From an uncultured Spirochaetota bacterium (GTDB taxonomy: Bacteria > Spirochaetota > Spirochaetia > JAFGXN01), in NCBI GenBank assembly GCA_944388995.1, contig CALXKN010000004.1, positions 70,394 through 134,393 of the forward strand: a stretch of 64,000 nucleotides of DNA, given 5' to 3'. The translations under genes were made by a program, and so were the position numbers. Numbering within the stretch: the first letter of the stretch is position 1; each line of letters starts with the position of its first letter. The notes beneath the pieces were generated by a model that worked only from the letters and a program-made list of their open reading frames with translations, was not told the origin of the DNA and made no database searches. This document shows, piece by piece, positions 50,655 through 60,096 of the stretch.

Positions 50655-52864
50655 AAAAGTTATTGATTTTAGTTTTATCTGTCTTTACTTTTTTCGGATG
50701 TGAAGAACAGCGCACGGATAATATTGTGATTTCTTTGCTCGGAGCGCCCGTTGTTTATGTGGCCGTCGGCGGCGATTACAGCGACCCCGGTTTCATTGCC
50801 AATTCTTCCGTTGACGGTGATGTTTCCGCCCGCGTGACGGTCGACGCTTCAAAAGTCAATACTTCCGTGCCGGGAACGTACACGGTCGGATACCAAATCC
50901 GCAACCGGCTGGGTGAAACCGTCTCGGCTTCCCGTATCGTTAAAGTAACGGAAACAACGGCTTTTCTGCGGCTCGATGGAGACTCTTTGATCACCGTTGA
51001 ACTGCTGGAAACGTTTAACGATCCCGGCCTGACGGTTGTTGATGTCGACGGGAGCGATGCCCTTTCCAAAGTGACGGTGCAGTCCGATTATACCAATGAA
51101 GTTCCGGGAAGTTATGCGATTGTCTACTCGTTTACGGATTTGCTCGGCGTAACCCATTCGGCAACCCGGACGGTCAATGTCGTGATCCCCGAAGAACCGA
51201 TTATTATTCTGAAAGGGGCGGGGAAAACGGCTGACAACCCGCTGCGTCTCGGGCAGGCGAAACGACAGGAAGAATTCTTTGCCGCTTCCCGAAAACTTGA
51301 TCCCGGTTGGACGGCTTACAGCCGCCGTTACGGCGACGTTTCGGCTTTTGTTACGGCCGATTACTCGCAAATCAGCTTCGACAAGGTCAATCTCACGCCT
51401 CAGACGGCGGTGTATACTTTGACAATCGGTGAAGGCGAGGAGGCGCAGACAGCCACCGCTTCCCGTTACGTTGTCATTGTCGACGACGCCCTTCCTCCGG
51501 AAATCACACTGTATACGGATGTCCGTTCGTCGATTGCCGCCGATGCCTCCGCCACTTTTGCGACTTTGGAAGAAATGGAGGAAGATTTTGACGCCGAGGA
51601 CGACACCTCTGCGACCGTCATCAAAACGGTGGATGTCTTTTCCGTTGACAGTCTGACCAATCCGACGCGGCAGGATCCCGTTTCCTCTGCGGATCTTCCG
51701 AATATCCTTCACAATATCGGATTTTATAAAGTGGTTTATTCGGCTGCCGACGACGCGGGGAATACGGCGTCCGTCGAGCGTTTGATTGAGGTTTACGATA
51801 CGACAAAGCCGGTTCTGACGGTGACGCTTCCGCAGGAGGTTGCCGCCGGGGAAGACGGTGAGACGACTCAGATTGAATGGCGGCCGGTTGCGTTGACGTC
51901 GGATTTCAGTTTTCTGCAGGAAGTGGAGTATGCTTCGGCAAAAACACAGTTGGTTTCCGATGTGACGGCTTCCGATGAGTCGTCGTCGAGGAATATTCTG
52001 AAAATCGAAAAGACGCAGACAAATGATATCAATATGCGCGTTCCGGGAACCTACGAAACGGTTTTTTACGCCCGCGACGATGCCGGAAATATTTCTTACC
52101 GCTTTACGCGGATTGTGCGGATTCTGCCGCCGCCGAATCCCGTTGTTCAGAATGCCGGATTCGAAGATTATGCGCCCGCCATCGGAGAGGTCGATGCGGA
52201 TACGGGAGAGGTTGTCGGCTGGGAATTCCTGAATGCCCAGGCCCGTCAGGTTGCGGGAACGTGGGATGCCTGGGGAGATGCGTACACCGGCGTCGGACCG
52301 TATGCCTACTCCGAAAAATATGCCTCCGTCAACTTTGCGGAAGCCAACGGCGACAATGCGAGCGAAGGATTTTTCGCGGCCTTTTTGGTCGGACAGGTGC
52401 AGACAGCCGAGCAGGAGAATGTCCCGAATACGGCGATTCCTATCAGTCTTGCGCACTATCTGACCACTTCGCGCGGAGCGGTCACACAGAAGAAAATTTT
52501 TGTTTACGGCGATGTGACTTACCGCCTGTCGGTTGATTTCTTCTACCGGATTAAGAGTTCTTCACAGGACGCCAAGTTCATTGTCTCTTCAAACAATACG
52601 GCGCAGCTGAAACTTTCCGGAAGCGGGATGACGAACGGAGCGGTTACCGAAACGGTTAAAAACGGTTCGTCCATCACCCACTTGATTCAGACCCGGCCTT
52701 ACGGCCGCGGCGATCAGTGGAATTCCATTCAGTTGGAATTTACCGCCGACAACGACGGTTATATCGATTTGAAATTCGAGAAGAGCGATTTGGGATACGG
52801 CGCAGACCGCGACGGAACGGCCATGTGGTTTGACAACGTGCAGATCGTTCCCGTCAAGTATTAA
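50651..52864 (+). CDS. Lipoprotein with four DUF5011/HYR-type Ig repeats and a C-terminal jelly-roll domain
   Basis: 737 residues. Signal MKKLLILVLSVFTFFGC (Cys17). Ig-like repeats ending in the shared motif G-x-Y-x-x-x-Y-x-x-x-D/N-x-x-G are clear: GTYTVGYQIRNRLG, GSYAIVYSFTDLLG, GFYKVVYSAADDAG and GTYETVFYARDDAG. The last 245 residues start NPVVQNAGFEDY and end WFDNVQIVPV, the N-x-G-F-E ... D-N/D-V frame of CBM4-like or other galactose-binding-like jelly rolls, often glycan-binding. Likely a surface-exposed adhesive or polysaccharide-binding lipoprotein; ligand unknown. Confidence 0.82.
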   Translation: MKKLLILVLSVFTFFGCEEQRTDNIVISLLGAPVVYVAVGGDYSDPGFIANSSVDGDVSARVTVDASKVNTSVPGTYTVGYQIRNRLGETVSASRIVKVTETTAFLRLDGDSLITVELLETFNDPGLTVVDVDGSDALSKVTVQSDYTNEVPGSYAIVYSFTDLLGVTHSATRTVNVVIPEEPIIILKGAGKTADNPLRLGQAKRQEEFFAASRKLDPGWTAYSRRYGDVSAFVTADYSQISFDKVNLTPQTAVYTLTIGEGEEAQTATASRYVVIVDDALPPEITLYTDVRSSIAADASATFATLEEMEEDFDAEDDTSATVIKTVDVFSVDSLTNPTRQDPVSSADLPNILHNIGFYKVVYSAADDAGNTASVERLIEVYDTTKPVLTVTLPQEVAAGEDGETTQIEWRPVALTSDFSFLQEVEYASAKTQLVSDVTASDESSSRNILKIEKTQTNDINMRVPGTYETVFYARDDAGNISYRFTRIVRILPPPNPVVQNAGFEDYAPAIGEVDADTGEVVGWEFLNAQARQVAGTWDAWGDAYTGVGPYAYSEKYASVNFAEANGDNASEGFFAAFLVGQVQTAEQENVPNTAIPISLAHYLTTSRGAVTQKKIFVYGDVTYRLSVDFFYRIKSSSQDAKFIVSSNNTAQLKLSGSGMTNGAVTETVKNGSSITHLIQTRPYGRGDQWNSIQLEFTADNDGYIDLKFEKSDLGYGADRDGTAMWFDNVQIVPVKY

Positions 52865-52876
52865 TAAGGAGGCAGT

Positions 52877-55800
52877 ATGAAAAAGTTTTTCGGATTTCTG
52901 ATTGTTTTAACGGTTTTCTCAGCCTGTCCTGCGGAACAGCCGATGCTCCGTTTTGATTTCAGAAATCAGGCGCTGGGCGAAGGAGGGGTTGATTTTTCCT
53001 CGTTTGACGCCAATAAGAACATGATTGCGCTGGATATCGTCAATCCGACCGAACAGACGGTGAATGTCAACTCGATGAAGACGTCGGGGAGCGGGTTCAT
53101 TTTAAAATCGATCGGTCTGACCGATATTGTTTTCCCGTTCGATCTGGAACCGGGCGAACGATATCCGTTTGTGGTGCAGTTTTCCCCTGAGGAGGTCGGC
53201 GAATCCTCATGCAGTATTGTCTGTACTTTTGCCGCCGCCGACGGAAAAACCCCTGCGGCCACCGTTTCTTTTTCGGTGAAAGCGGCTGTCCACTCGTTGG
53301 CGCAGGGATTGGGAAACAGCGGCCTCTCTTTTGTCGGCAATATGACGACGCTGCGTTTCGGAGATGTGATCCGCGGTCTTTCTTCGACAAAAGAGATGAC
53401 GTTTACCAACGTGACTTCGGAAACGGTCACGGTAACGGCCGTCGAGTCCGAAGATCCGTTTTCGCTCTCGCCGTCGTTTACGCTTCCGGTTGCCGTTGCG
53501 CCGGGCGGACAAATCCGTATTCCGGTTGTCTTTGAGTCGCACGATCTGCTTCCTTCCGGTCTGATTGTGGAACCGGTAACCGTGACAACAGGAACAGGAT
53601 CCTTTTCGTTTAATGCGGAAGGTTCTCCGATTGTTTCCAACGAGCCTTTTCTCGTTCTGACGGCCGGTGGAGAGTCAATAACGGAGGGATCTGTTTACCG
53701 TTTTTCCGAAGTCGCGGTTAACACAAAAGGAACTCCGGAAACATTTCGGGTGACGAACAAAGGTTCCAATCCGTTGCGTATTTCCGGTTTGGAATTTTCT
53801 TCGGGATCACAGGATTTCCGTTTTGCGGAAACCTATTCGCTGCCGGTTCTGCTGAATGCGGGAGCCTCTTTCGATTTTAAAATTTATTTTCATCCGACAC
53901 GAATCGGCAATATTTCGTCTCAAATGACTGTCCGGTCCAATTCCGTTGATCAGCCGAACTTAAATTTTACGTTGTCCGGTTCGGTTCTTCAGAACAATAT
54001 GCCGCGATTGCAGGTTCTTTTTGAGGACAGTTTGTTATCCGACGGTGATTTGATTTCGTTCCCGCAGCTGACTCCCGAGGATGAGGCTGTCGAATTGCCG
54101 ATTCTTCTGAAGAGTACGGGAACGGCATCGTTACGTCTCTCCGTTACCTGCGAAAATACGGAAGGAGAAGCTTTTTCGCTGAAAGACGGAGAAATTAACC
54201 AAAAAGTTTTGGAAAGCGGGAAAGACCTCACGATTTACGGAGTCTTTAATGTTTCGGGAAAACAGAAAGGCAGTTACTCCGCTAAAATTGTGATTTCTTC
54301 AAACGACAGCAGTGCCGAGACCTTTACGTTTTACCTGTCCGGTCTTTGCGACGATTCACGCGAACTTTTGCCGCCTGTCGTGACCGGACCTTCGTTTTTC
54401 GGTGAAGAAACGGGCGATCCGCAATTTACTCTTTCCACGCCGTTGGGTTCTTCGGGAGTCGGAAAGTTCGAATACGAAGTGCAGCAGTTTGTCAGTCAGA
54501 CATGGTCAGCTTTGTATCGGTCGACTGTCGAAAAGGGAGAGGAGACTTCCGCCGTATTGAATTTACAAAGCGAAAACGGATCCGCTCTTCCTTCGGGAAC
54601 CTATCAGCTGATTGTAACCGAAAAAGATGCCTCCGATCAGTCTTCGAACAGTGTCCGGCTTAATCTGATTGTTTCCCGGGAGCAGCCCGCACCTCCCGTC
54701 ATCACGATCACATCGCCTCATTCGGTTTATCCCGACACCGGAGAAACGGAATCACTGAAAGGACGGATTCTTTCTTCCAGCAGTAAACCGGTGTGGACGT
54801 GGACGGCGGATTCCGATGCCGTTGTTTCCTATCAATGCCGACTCTATTCGGCATCGGCCGGTGCCGACGGTGTCGAATGGACCGGTCAGGCGTCGAATAC
54901 CTTTTCCCGCGGCAATGTATCGTTATCTTCCGGTGAATATGTTTTCGAAGTCCGCTCCGTCGATGCGTACGGTCGGGAAGGGGAAATTGCCCAAAGTTTT
55001 CTTCTGATTGATACGGTTGCCCCGAAAGTGACGCTGAAAAAACAGCATGAGAGTGCGGCAACACCTATTGTCATTATGCCCGTATTGTACAATTCGACAC
55101 TCCAAATTCAGGATTTTGATCCGGGACTTGAGTATTCGGACAATAACTTTTCAAACGGAGATCTGAAATGTACGGTCAGTTATGATTTGATATCCGCTTT
55201 CACCGAGGGAATTTACAAAGCCACTTATACTGTCACGGATCTTTTGGATAATTCCGTTACGGTGGAACGGCAGTTTGCTGTTTTGAATCTTTCGACGGCC
55301 CAAATCACGATTACCGGAAAAAATAATTACGACTCTGTCGATTTTCCGATTTTGGCGGACGGGATCGGACTTGATTTAAAGAAAGAGTCTCTTTTACCGA
55401 CGGAAAGCGGATCGTATATGTCGCAGTGGCTCGGTACCGATTATCCGCAGCTGACGTTTCAGTATTCGATCGAGGGAACCGAATTTACCGATTTGGCATC
55501 GTCGTCTTCACGGCGGGCATCGCTGGTGATTCCTTATGCGCAGGATGCTTCGGTACGGGAAGAGAAGCCCTTTACTGTAACGGCATCATTCCGGAAAGCA
55601 GACGGAACCGACGAAGCGGTCACACTGACGCAAAATCTGACTGTTTACCCGCAAATCGGACTGAAAAATCCGAGTTTCGAGACCAGTTCTTATTCCGACT
55701 GGCTTGTCCGCACCATTCCGCATGTGCGGAGCACGGGAGCATTCGGTCGTGCGTCCTACAATTGGGATTTGAGTACCACTTATAATTCCGATAAACCGCT

Positions 55801-56389
55801 CACGGAGGAAATGAATATCCAGTCTTCGAGTAACGAACCGTACATTCGGATCATTAAAGGAACTCCCTCGAGCGACAATATCAGCGAGCCGACGGGCGGA
55901 CCCGCACAGCTGGAAGGCAATAATGCTTACCTCAAGTTCTGCGATTTGAATTATCGTGTACACACGGCTCAGGGAACAACCGATACCGTCGGAGCCCTTT
56001 CCGCTCTCTTCCAGAAAGTACCGGTGATTGAAGGGCAGAAATACCGGGTCACGGTCCGGGCCAGAAATTATTCTCCGCATACCAACAGCTGGTATCCGAA
56101 TCGGGTGCAGCTGCAGGTTCACGACGCTAGCATGAAGACAACTCTTGTGGAAACTTCCGGTGACGGCTTCTGTCCCGGTAATTTCGAGGCGTATGTCAGC
56201 AATTCCGCAAATGCAACGACCAAAAACAACGGGTCGTCCGCCAACAATGACTGGCAGACCCTCGAGCTTGAATTTACGGCACCGGCAGGAGGATCCGTTT
56301 CGTTGGGAATTTTTATTAACAATCAGGGCGTGACCGACAGCTGGCATGCGGTTCTGATTGATGATTTCCGTATGACATATATTAAATGA
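52877..56389 (+). CDS. Giant lipoprotein with ASH-like repeats, Ig modules and a C-terminal jelly-roll domain
   Basis: 1170 residues. Signal MKKFFGFLIVLTVFSAC (Cys17). Residues about 25-490 hold four repeats of the ASH/choice-of-anchor-D kind, each with an F-x-x-V-N-x-G-like strand, a proline-rich turn and V-x-F-x-P (PFVVQFSPEEVGESS, KEMTFTNVTSETVTVTAVES, PETFRVTNKGSNPLRISGLE, FDFKIYFHPTRIGNISSQMT). Two or three Ig/FnIII modules follow, one with GIYKATYTVTDLLDNS. The C-terminal 250 residues start GLKNPSFETSSYSDW and end VLIDDFRMTYIK, again a CBM-like jelly roll. No catalytic residues are recognised. Confidence 0.82.
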   Translation: MKKFFGFLIVLTVFSACPAEQPMLRFDFRNQALGEGGVDFSSFDANKNMIALDIVNPTEQTVNVNSMKTSGSGFILKSIGLTDIVFPFDLEPGERYPFVVQFSPEEVGESSCSIVCTFAAADGKTPAATVSFSVKAAVHSLAQGLGNSGLSFVGNMTTLRFGDVIRGLSSTKEMTFTNVTSETVTVTAVESEDPFSLSPSFTLPVAVAPGGQIRIPVVFESHDLLPSGLIVEPVTVTTGTGSFSFNAEGSPIVSNEPFLVLTAGGESITEGSVYRFSEVAVNTKGTPETFRVTNKGSNPLRISGLEFSSGSQDFRFAETYSLPVLLNAGASFDFKIYFHPTRIGNISSQMTVRSNSVDQPNLNFTLSGSVLQNNMPRLQVLFEDSLLSDGDLISFPQLTPEDEAVELPILLKSTGTASLRLSVTCENTEGEAFSLKDGEINQKVLESGKDLTIYGVFNVSGKQKGSYSAKIVISSNDSSAETFTFYLSGLCDDSRELLPPVVTGPSFFGEETGDPQFTLSTPLGSSGVGKFEYEVQQFVSQTWSALYRSTVEKGEETSAVLNLQSENGSALPSGTYQLIVTEKDASDQSSNSVRLNLIVSREQPAPPVITITSPHSVYPDTGETESLKGRILSSSSKPVWTWTADSDAVVSYQCRLYSASAGADGVEWTGQASNTFSRGNVSLSSGEYVFEVRSVDAYGREGEIAQSFLLIDTVAPKVTLKKQHESAATPIVIMPVLYNSTLQIQDFDPGLEYSDNNFSNGDLKCTVSYDLISAFTEGIYKATYTVTDLLDNSVTVERQFAVLNLSTAQITITGKNNYDSVDFPILADGIGLDLKKESLLPTESGSYMSQWLGTDYPQLTFQYSIEGTEFTDLASSSSRRASLVIPYAQDASVREEKPFTVTASFRKADGTDEAVTLTQNLTVYPQIGLKNPSFETSSYSDWLVRTIPHVRSTGAFGRASYNWDLSTTYNSDKPLTEEMNIQSSSNEPYIRIIKGTPSSDNISEPTGGPAQLEGNNAYLKFCDLNYRVHTAQGTTDTVGALSALFQKVPVIEGQKYRVTVRARNYSPHTNSWYPNRVQLQVHDASMKTTLVETSGDGFCPGNFEAYVSNSANATTKNNGSSANNDWQTLELEFTAPAGGSVSLGIFINNQGVTDSWHAVLIDDFRMTYIK

Positions 56390-56403
56390 AAGGAGGTATG
56401 TAT

Positions 56404-59400
56404 ATGAAAAAAGCAATTGTCTGGATGATTCTGATTCTGACACTCGGATGTTCGCAAAAAGATTTGTCGGAGTTGTTGACGCTTCAGTACAATCGGAAAA
56501 ATATTCCGGATGCCGGAATATCGCTTTCGTCCGACGAATCGGCTTCGGGTACTTTTCTGTTCGGCAATGTTCATGAAACATTACCTGCTGTGATTCGCGG
56601 AATTTCTTCCGACGATAAGAGCCTTGTTTTTTCGGCCGACCCTGAATTTAAATCGGGTATCAATTTCCCGTATGCCATTCCGGCCGGAAAATCCGATGTT
56701 TCGTTTTACGTTCGTTATGTCGGCGGTCCGGTCGAAAAAAATGTGAATGTAACGGTTACCTATTCATACGATTCTTCGGAAGAGATTTACACCAAAACGA
56801 TTGTTTTGAAACTCGAAAAAACAGCTTCGGAAGATTTTGTTTCTTCCGGCCTGCGCATTATTGATCCCGTTAACTGTTCGATCGATTTCGGAACGGTCAG
56901 CAAGGGGGGGGCGCAGTCGTACACGGTTCGTGTCGCCAATATTTCTTCTTCGTCGCTCTCCGTCAACCGGATTTATTTTTCGGGATCTCAGGATCTTCGG
57001 ATCGAATCCAACGGAACTTTTACATATCAGCTTTTGAACGAACGATTCGAAGTCAATCAGATAAAAGAGTATAAAATTTACTTCACACCCTCGGCGTCCA
57101 GGGCTCTGGATGCGGCACAGCTGATCTTCGATATGGGGTCCGGAAAGACAGAAACGGTTTATCTGAGCGGACACGGAGTCGTCAGCGAGTCGCCGATTCT
57201 GTCCGTTTACAAAGACGGAACGCTTCTTACAAACGGAGCCTCGTTGTCTTTTCCCATGACCACAATCGGAAATGCGTCGGAGATTGTTTTGAATCTGCGT
57301 AACGAATCGACGGGCCGTCTCGAAATCAGCAAAATAGCGCTCAGCAATTCCGCTGTGTTTTCCGTGGACCAATCGGTTCTGTCTCTTGCCGGAAATGCGA
57401 CTTTTAGTCTTCCGATCCGTTTTACTCCCGATGCGGAGGGGGTATCGGAATCGACGATGACGCTGGCAACCAATTCTTCCGACCCCGACAACCGTGTTTT
57501 CCGGCTGCTTCTTTCGGGAACGGTTCTCAATGTCGATACACCGACTCTAGTTGTGAGCGGAACGGGAGTGGCTTCTTCTGCGGAAGAAGGGATCGATTAT
57601 ACACTCACTTTTCCGAATGTGACATTGGGAGAAACAGCCGAAAGAACGGTGACCTTTTCCAATTTGGGATCGACTCCCGTGACGGTTGAGTCGCTGAGTG
57701 ATTTGTCATCGGAGGGAATCACGGTCGATTCTTCGGCTCTTGTCGGACAGTCGCTCAATAAGGGAGCCGATATACCTCTTGTTTTTACATTTTCTTCCGC
57801 TGCGGAAAAAAATGTCGATACCGTGCTGACGGTTGTCAGCAATACGGGCGGTGTTCCCGGCAGCGAAATCCGGATTCGGGTCAGTGCGGTGGCCAGCAAT
57901 GTCCTGCCTGTTTTACCGCCTGTAATAACCATGAAAGATGCGGTCGATATCGGCGACGGTAAAAAATACTCGACAGCCAAAACTCCTGTTTGGACTTTTG
58001 CGACCGCCGAGGGTTCTTCCGGAACGGGACGGTTCGACCTCCGTCTGCTTCAGGATTCAAGCGAAGTTTTATCAAAATCGGATGCAGGTTCGGAATATCT
58101 TTGCGGATTCGATCTGTCGGACGGCGAATACACACTCGAAGTCATCGAATACGGTGCCGGCGGCGAGACCGCATCATCGCATTATCCTTTTGCCGTCGAT
58201 GTGACGCCGGCAGCGGCTCCCGCTCCTCAGATTGCGGCGGGTATCGATTGCGTGATGAATCCCACGACTAACAGTATTTATACCAAATCTTCTTCGTTAT
58301 ACTGGGAGTGGGTCTCCGTTTCCGATGCGGGATCGTACAAATATGAAATTTTTCAATCCGGAAACGCCACGCCTCTTCTTACGCAGACGACAACCCAAAC
58401 CAATACGGGAACGGTCGCTTCTAACGGAGACGGGGAATACATTGTCAAAGTCTGGTCGATCGACCGTTTCGGCCGCGAATCTTCTTCCTACGGAAGTTCC
58501 GCTGTCCATGTCGATCAGACACCGCCGGTTATCACGCTGAACGGCAATCTGTCGGTATCACAGGAGGTCAACTGCAATACCGGTGCTTACAGTGATGCAG
58601 GGGTTACCGTAACCGATGACGGATCGGGCGTGGAAGACAGCAGTGAAGCTCAACTGGTATGGGGCGGTTCGGGAATGTGCAACGGTCGAAAAACGGGAAC
58701 CTATACTCTCAAATACAGGATTGCGGACCGGCTCGGCAATACGGCCGAATCGACACAAACGAGAACCATAAAAATTGTTGATACGACAAAACCTGAAGTG
58801 ACGGTTCCGAGTGCTTTTATCGATCCCGGCTACAGTGTTGAGTGGGCTTCCTCTCAGACCGATGATGCCTTGAGAACCATTCTTGCGACACAAAGTGTAA
58901 ACGGAGAGACTGTTTCCATTTCCGATTTGTCCGGTGATACGGTGGCCAACGGACTGACGGTCACTATTCAAACAACGGCCAACACCTTTAAGGCGGGACG
59001 TCAGAAGATTAAGTTTACGGTTGCTGACAGTGCCGGAAACACATCGGACCAAAAATTTATAGCGATCAATATTCAGCCGCCGGGAGAGTCCTATTACGGA
59101 AACCTGCTGCAGAATCCGGGTTTCGAGACGGCGGAAACGGATGTCATCGAGAATTATGCAAGCGGAGATGTCAGTCTGGCAAAAGGTGTTTTCTACACGG
59201 CCGGCGGATGGACCGTAAAAAATGCAAAAGTCAACTACGGTGAGGCGGCCGCTCAGACAAATACTGCAGCATATTATGCCAATTTGTCGACCAGTCATAT
59301 CAAACTCCTGGATGATTCCTCCTCTTCGTTTACAGGCGAAGTGACCGGTTTTGCCTTGAGAGGTCATTATAATGCGGATACGTGGGGGAATACCTACGGG

Positions 59401-59991
59401 GATAACTGGTACAACACCGCGGACAATAACACTCCCGGCCGGAATCCGGGTGCGGTGGTTCTGGCGGCGGCGAAAGCCTGGTCGTACGGGAACGCACAGG
59501 CCTTACGGGTTCCGAATCCCCGAAGCGGATCGATGTCCCTTTATTTCGCCCGCGGGTATAATCATTATAGTCCCAATTCATGGAATGATAAGAGGAATTA
59601 CAAAATCGGCGGTATCGAGGCCGATGTCTATCAGGATGTGACGGTCCATAAGGGCATTCATTATCAGGCATCGGGATGGGTCTTTTTCGAACAGAGGGGA
59701 CCGGCTCAGTATGCGGGAACCGCATCGCTGCTCTACCGTAAAAACGGGGAGGAATCGGGAGAGAAGTCCTTTGCCGTTAACAGGGGGAGCTGGTCATCGG
59801 TCACATTGGATAAGGTCATTGTGCCGGCAAATAACGGTGATCCCGCCACCCAGTCATGGGGACTTCTTTTAAGAAAGCGGCTCAAGAAAGCGGGGTCCGG
59901 TAATTACGAAGAACATTGTGCCATGCTGGCCGACGACTTCGTTTTCCAAGCAGTGGGGTATGAAACTCAACCTTCTTTCGATTCCCAATAA
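56404..59991 (+). CDS. Giant lipoprotein with ASH-like repeats, DUF5011/HYR modules and a C-terminal jelly-roll domain
   Basis: 1195 residues from the ATG at 56404, which is seven bases after AAAGGAGG; ATGs at 56386 and 56398 are too close to or before that site. Signal MKKAIVWMILILTLGC (Cys16). About 145-500: three ASH-like repeats (IDFGTVSKGGAQSYTVRVAN; FPMTTIGNASEIVLNLRNES; FPNVTLGETAERTVTFSNLG). About 505-700: two Ig/FnIII modules. About 705-885: two HYR-like modules (GTYTLKYRIADRLG, RQKIKFTVADSAG). From about 890: LLQNPGFETAETD to LADDFVFQAVG, a jelly-roll domain. An eight-G tract at 56904-56911 lies in codons 167-170. Last gene of the operon. Confidence 0.82.
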   Translation: MKKAIVWMILILTLGCSQKDLSELLTLQYNRKNIPDAGISLSSDESASGTFLFGNVHETLPAVIRGISSDDKSLVFSADPEFKSGINFPYAIPAGKSDVSFYVRYVGGPVEKNVNVTVTYSYDSSEEIYTKTIVLKLEKTASEDFVSSGLRIIDPVNCSIDFGTVSKGGAQSYTVRVANISSSSLSVNRIYFSGSQDLRIESNGTFTYQLLNERFEVNQIKEYKIYFTPSASRALDAAQLIFDMGSGKTETVYLSGHGVVSESPILSVYKDGTLLTNGASLSFPMTTIGNASEIVLNLRNESTGRLEISKIALSNSAVFSVDQSVLSLAGNATFSLPIRFTPDAEGVSESTMTLATNSSDPDNRVFRLLLSGTVLNVDTPTLVVSGTGVASSAEEGIDYTLTFPNVTLGETAERTVTFSNLGSTPVTVESLSDLSSEGITVDSSALVGQSLNKGADIPLVFTFSSAAEKNVDTVLTVVSNTGGVPGSEIRIRVSAVASNVLPVLPPVITMKDAVDIGDGKKYSTAKTPVWTFATAEGSSGTGRFDLRLLQDSSEVLSKSDAGSEYLCGFDLSDGEYTLEVIEYGAGGETASSHYPFAVDVTPAAAPAPQIAAGIDCVMNPTTNSIYTKSSSLYWEWVSVSDAGSYKYEIFQSGNATPLLTQTTTQTNTGTVASNGDGEYIVKVWSIDRFGRESSSYGSSAVHVDQTPPVITLNGNLSVSQEVNCNTGAYSDAGVTVTDDGSGVEDSSEAQLVWGGSGMCNGRKTGTYTLKYRIADRLGNTAESTQTRTIKIVDTTKPEVTVPSAFIDPGYSVEWASSQTDDALRTILATQSVNGETVSISDLSGDTVANGLTVTIQTTANTFKAGRQKIKFTVADSAGNTSDQKFIAINIQPPGESYYGNLLQNPGFETAETDVIENYASGDVSLAKGVFYTAGGWTVKNAKVNYGEAAAQTNTAAYYANLSTSHIKLLDDSSSSFTGEVTGFALRGHYNADTWGNTYGDNWYNTADNNTPGRNPGAVVLAAAKAWSYGNAQALRVPNPRSGSMSLYFARGYNHYSPNSWNDKRNYKIGGIEADVYQDVTVHKGIHYQASGWVFFEQRGPAQYAGTASLLYRKNGEESGEKSFAVNRGSWSSVTLDKVIVPANNGDPATQSWGLLLRKRLKKAGSGNYEEHCAMLADDFVFQAVGYETQPSFDSQ

Positions 59992-60002
59992 TCATTCTTT
60001 CG

Positions 60003-60028
60003 GCCGCCCTTTCGGGCGGCTTTTTTTT
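60003..60028 (+). terminator. Strong intrinsic terminator of the lipoprotein operon
   Basis: GCCGCCC / GGGCGGC stem with TTTC loop followed by eight T residues, 12 bases after the last lipoprotein stop. Confidence 0.95.
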
Positions 60029-60048
60029 CGAAAAAGAACGCCGGACGG

Positions 60049-60077
60049 TTACATAAAACGTCCGTGCGGTGTATAAT
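60049..60077 (+). promoter_or_regulatory. Sigma-70 promoter of the ZIP transporter gene
   Basis: -35 TTACAT (60049-60054), 17-base spacer, perfect -10 TATAAT (60072-60077). Predicted start near 60084, leaving about 13 bases of leader that just contain GGAG. Confidence 0.65.
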
Positions 60078-60096
60078 CGGATACGGAGTGGTTGAT

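Noticed and set aside
50849-52456. 535-codon open frame on the minus strand opposite the DUF5011-type lipoprotein gene
   Set aside because: It lies fully antisense to a gene with a lipobox, clear Ig repeats and good operon spacing; its product is Arg-rich and low in known motifs. Long antisense frames are common in this window because of the codon bias.
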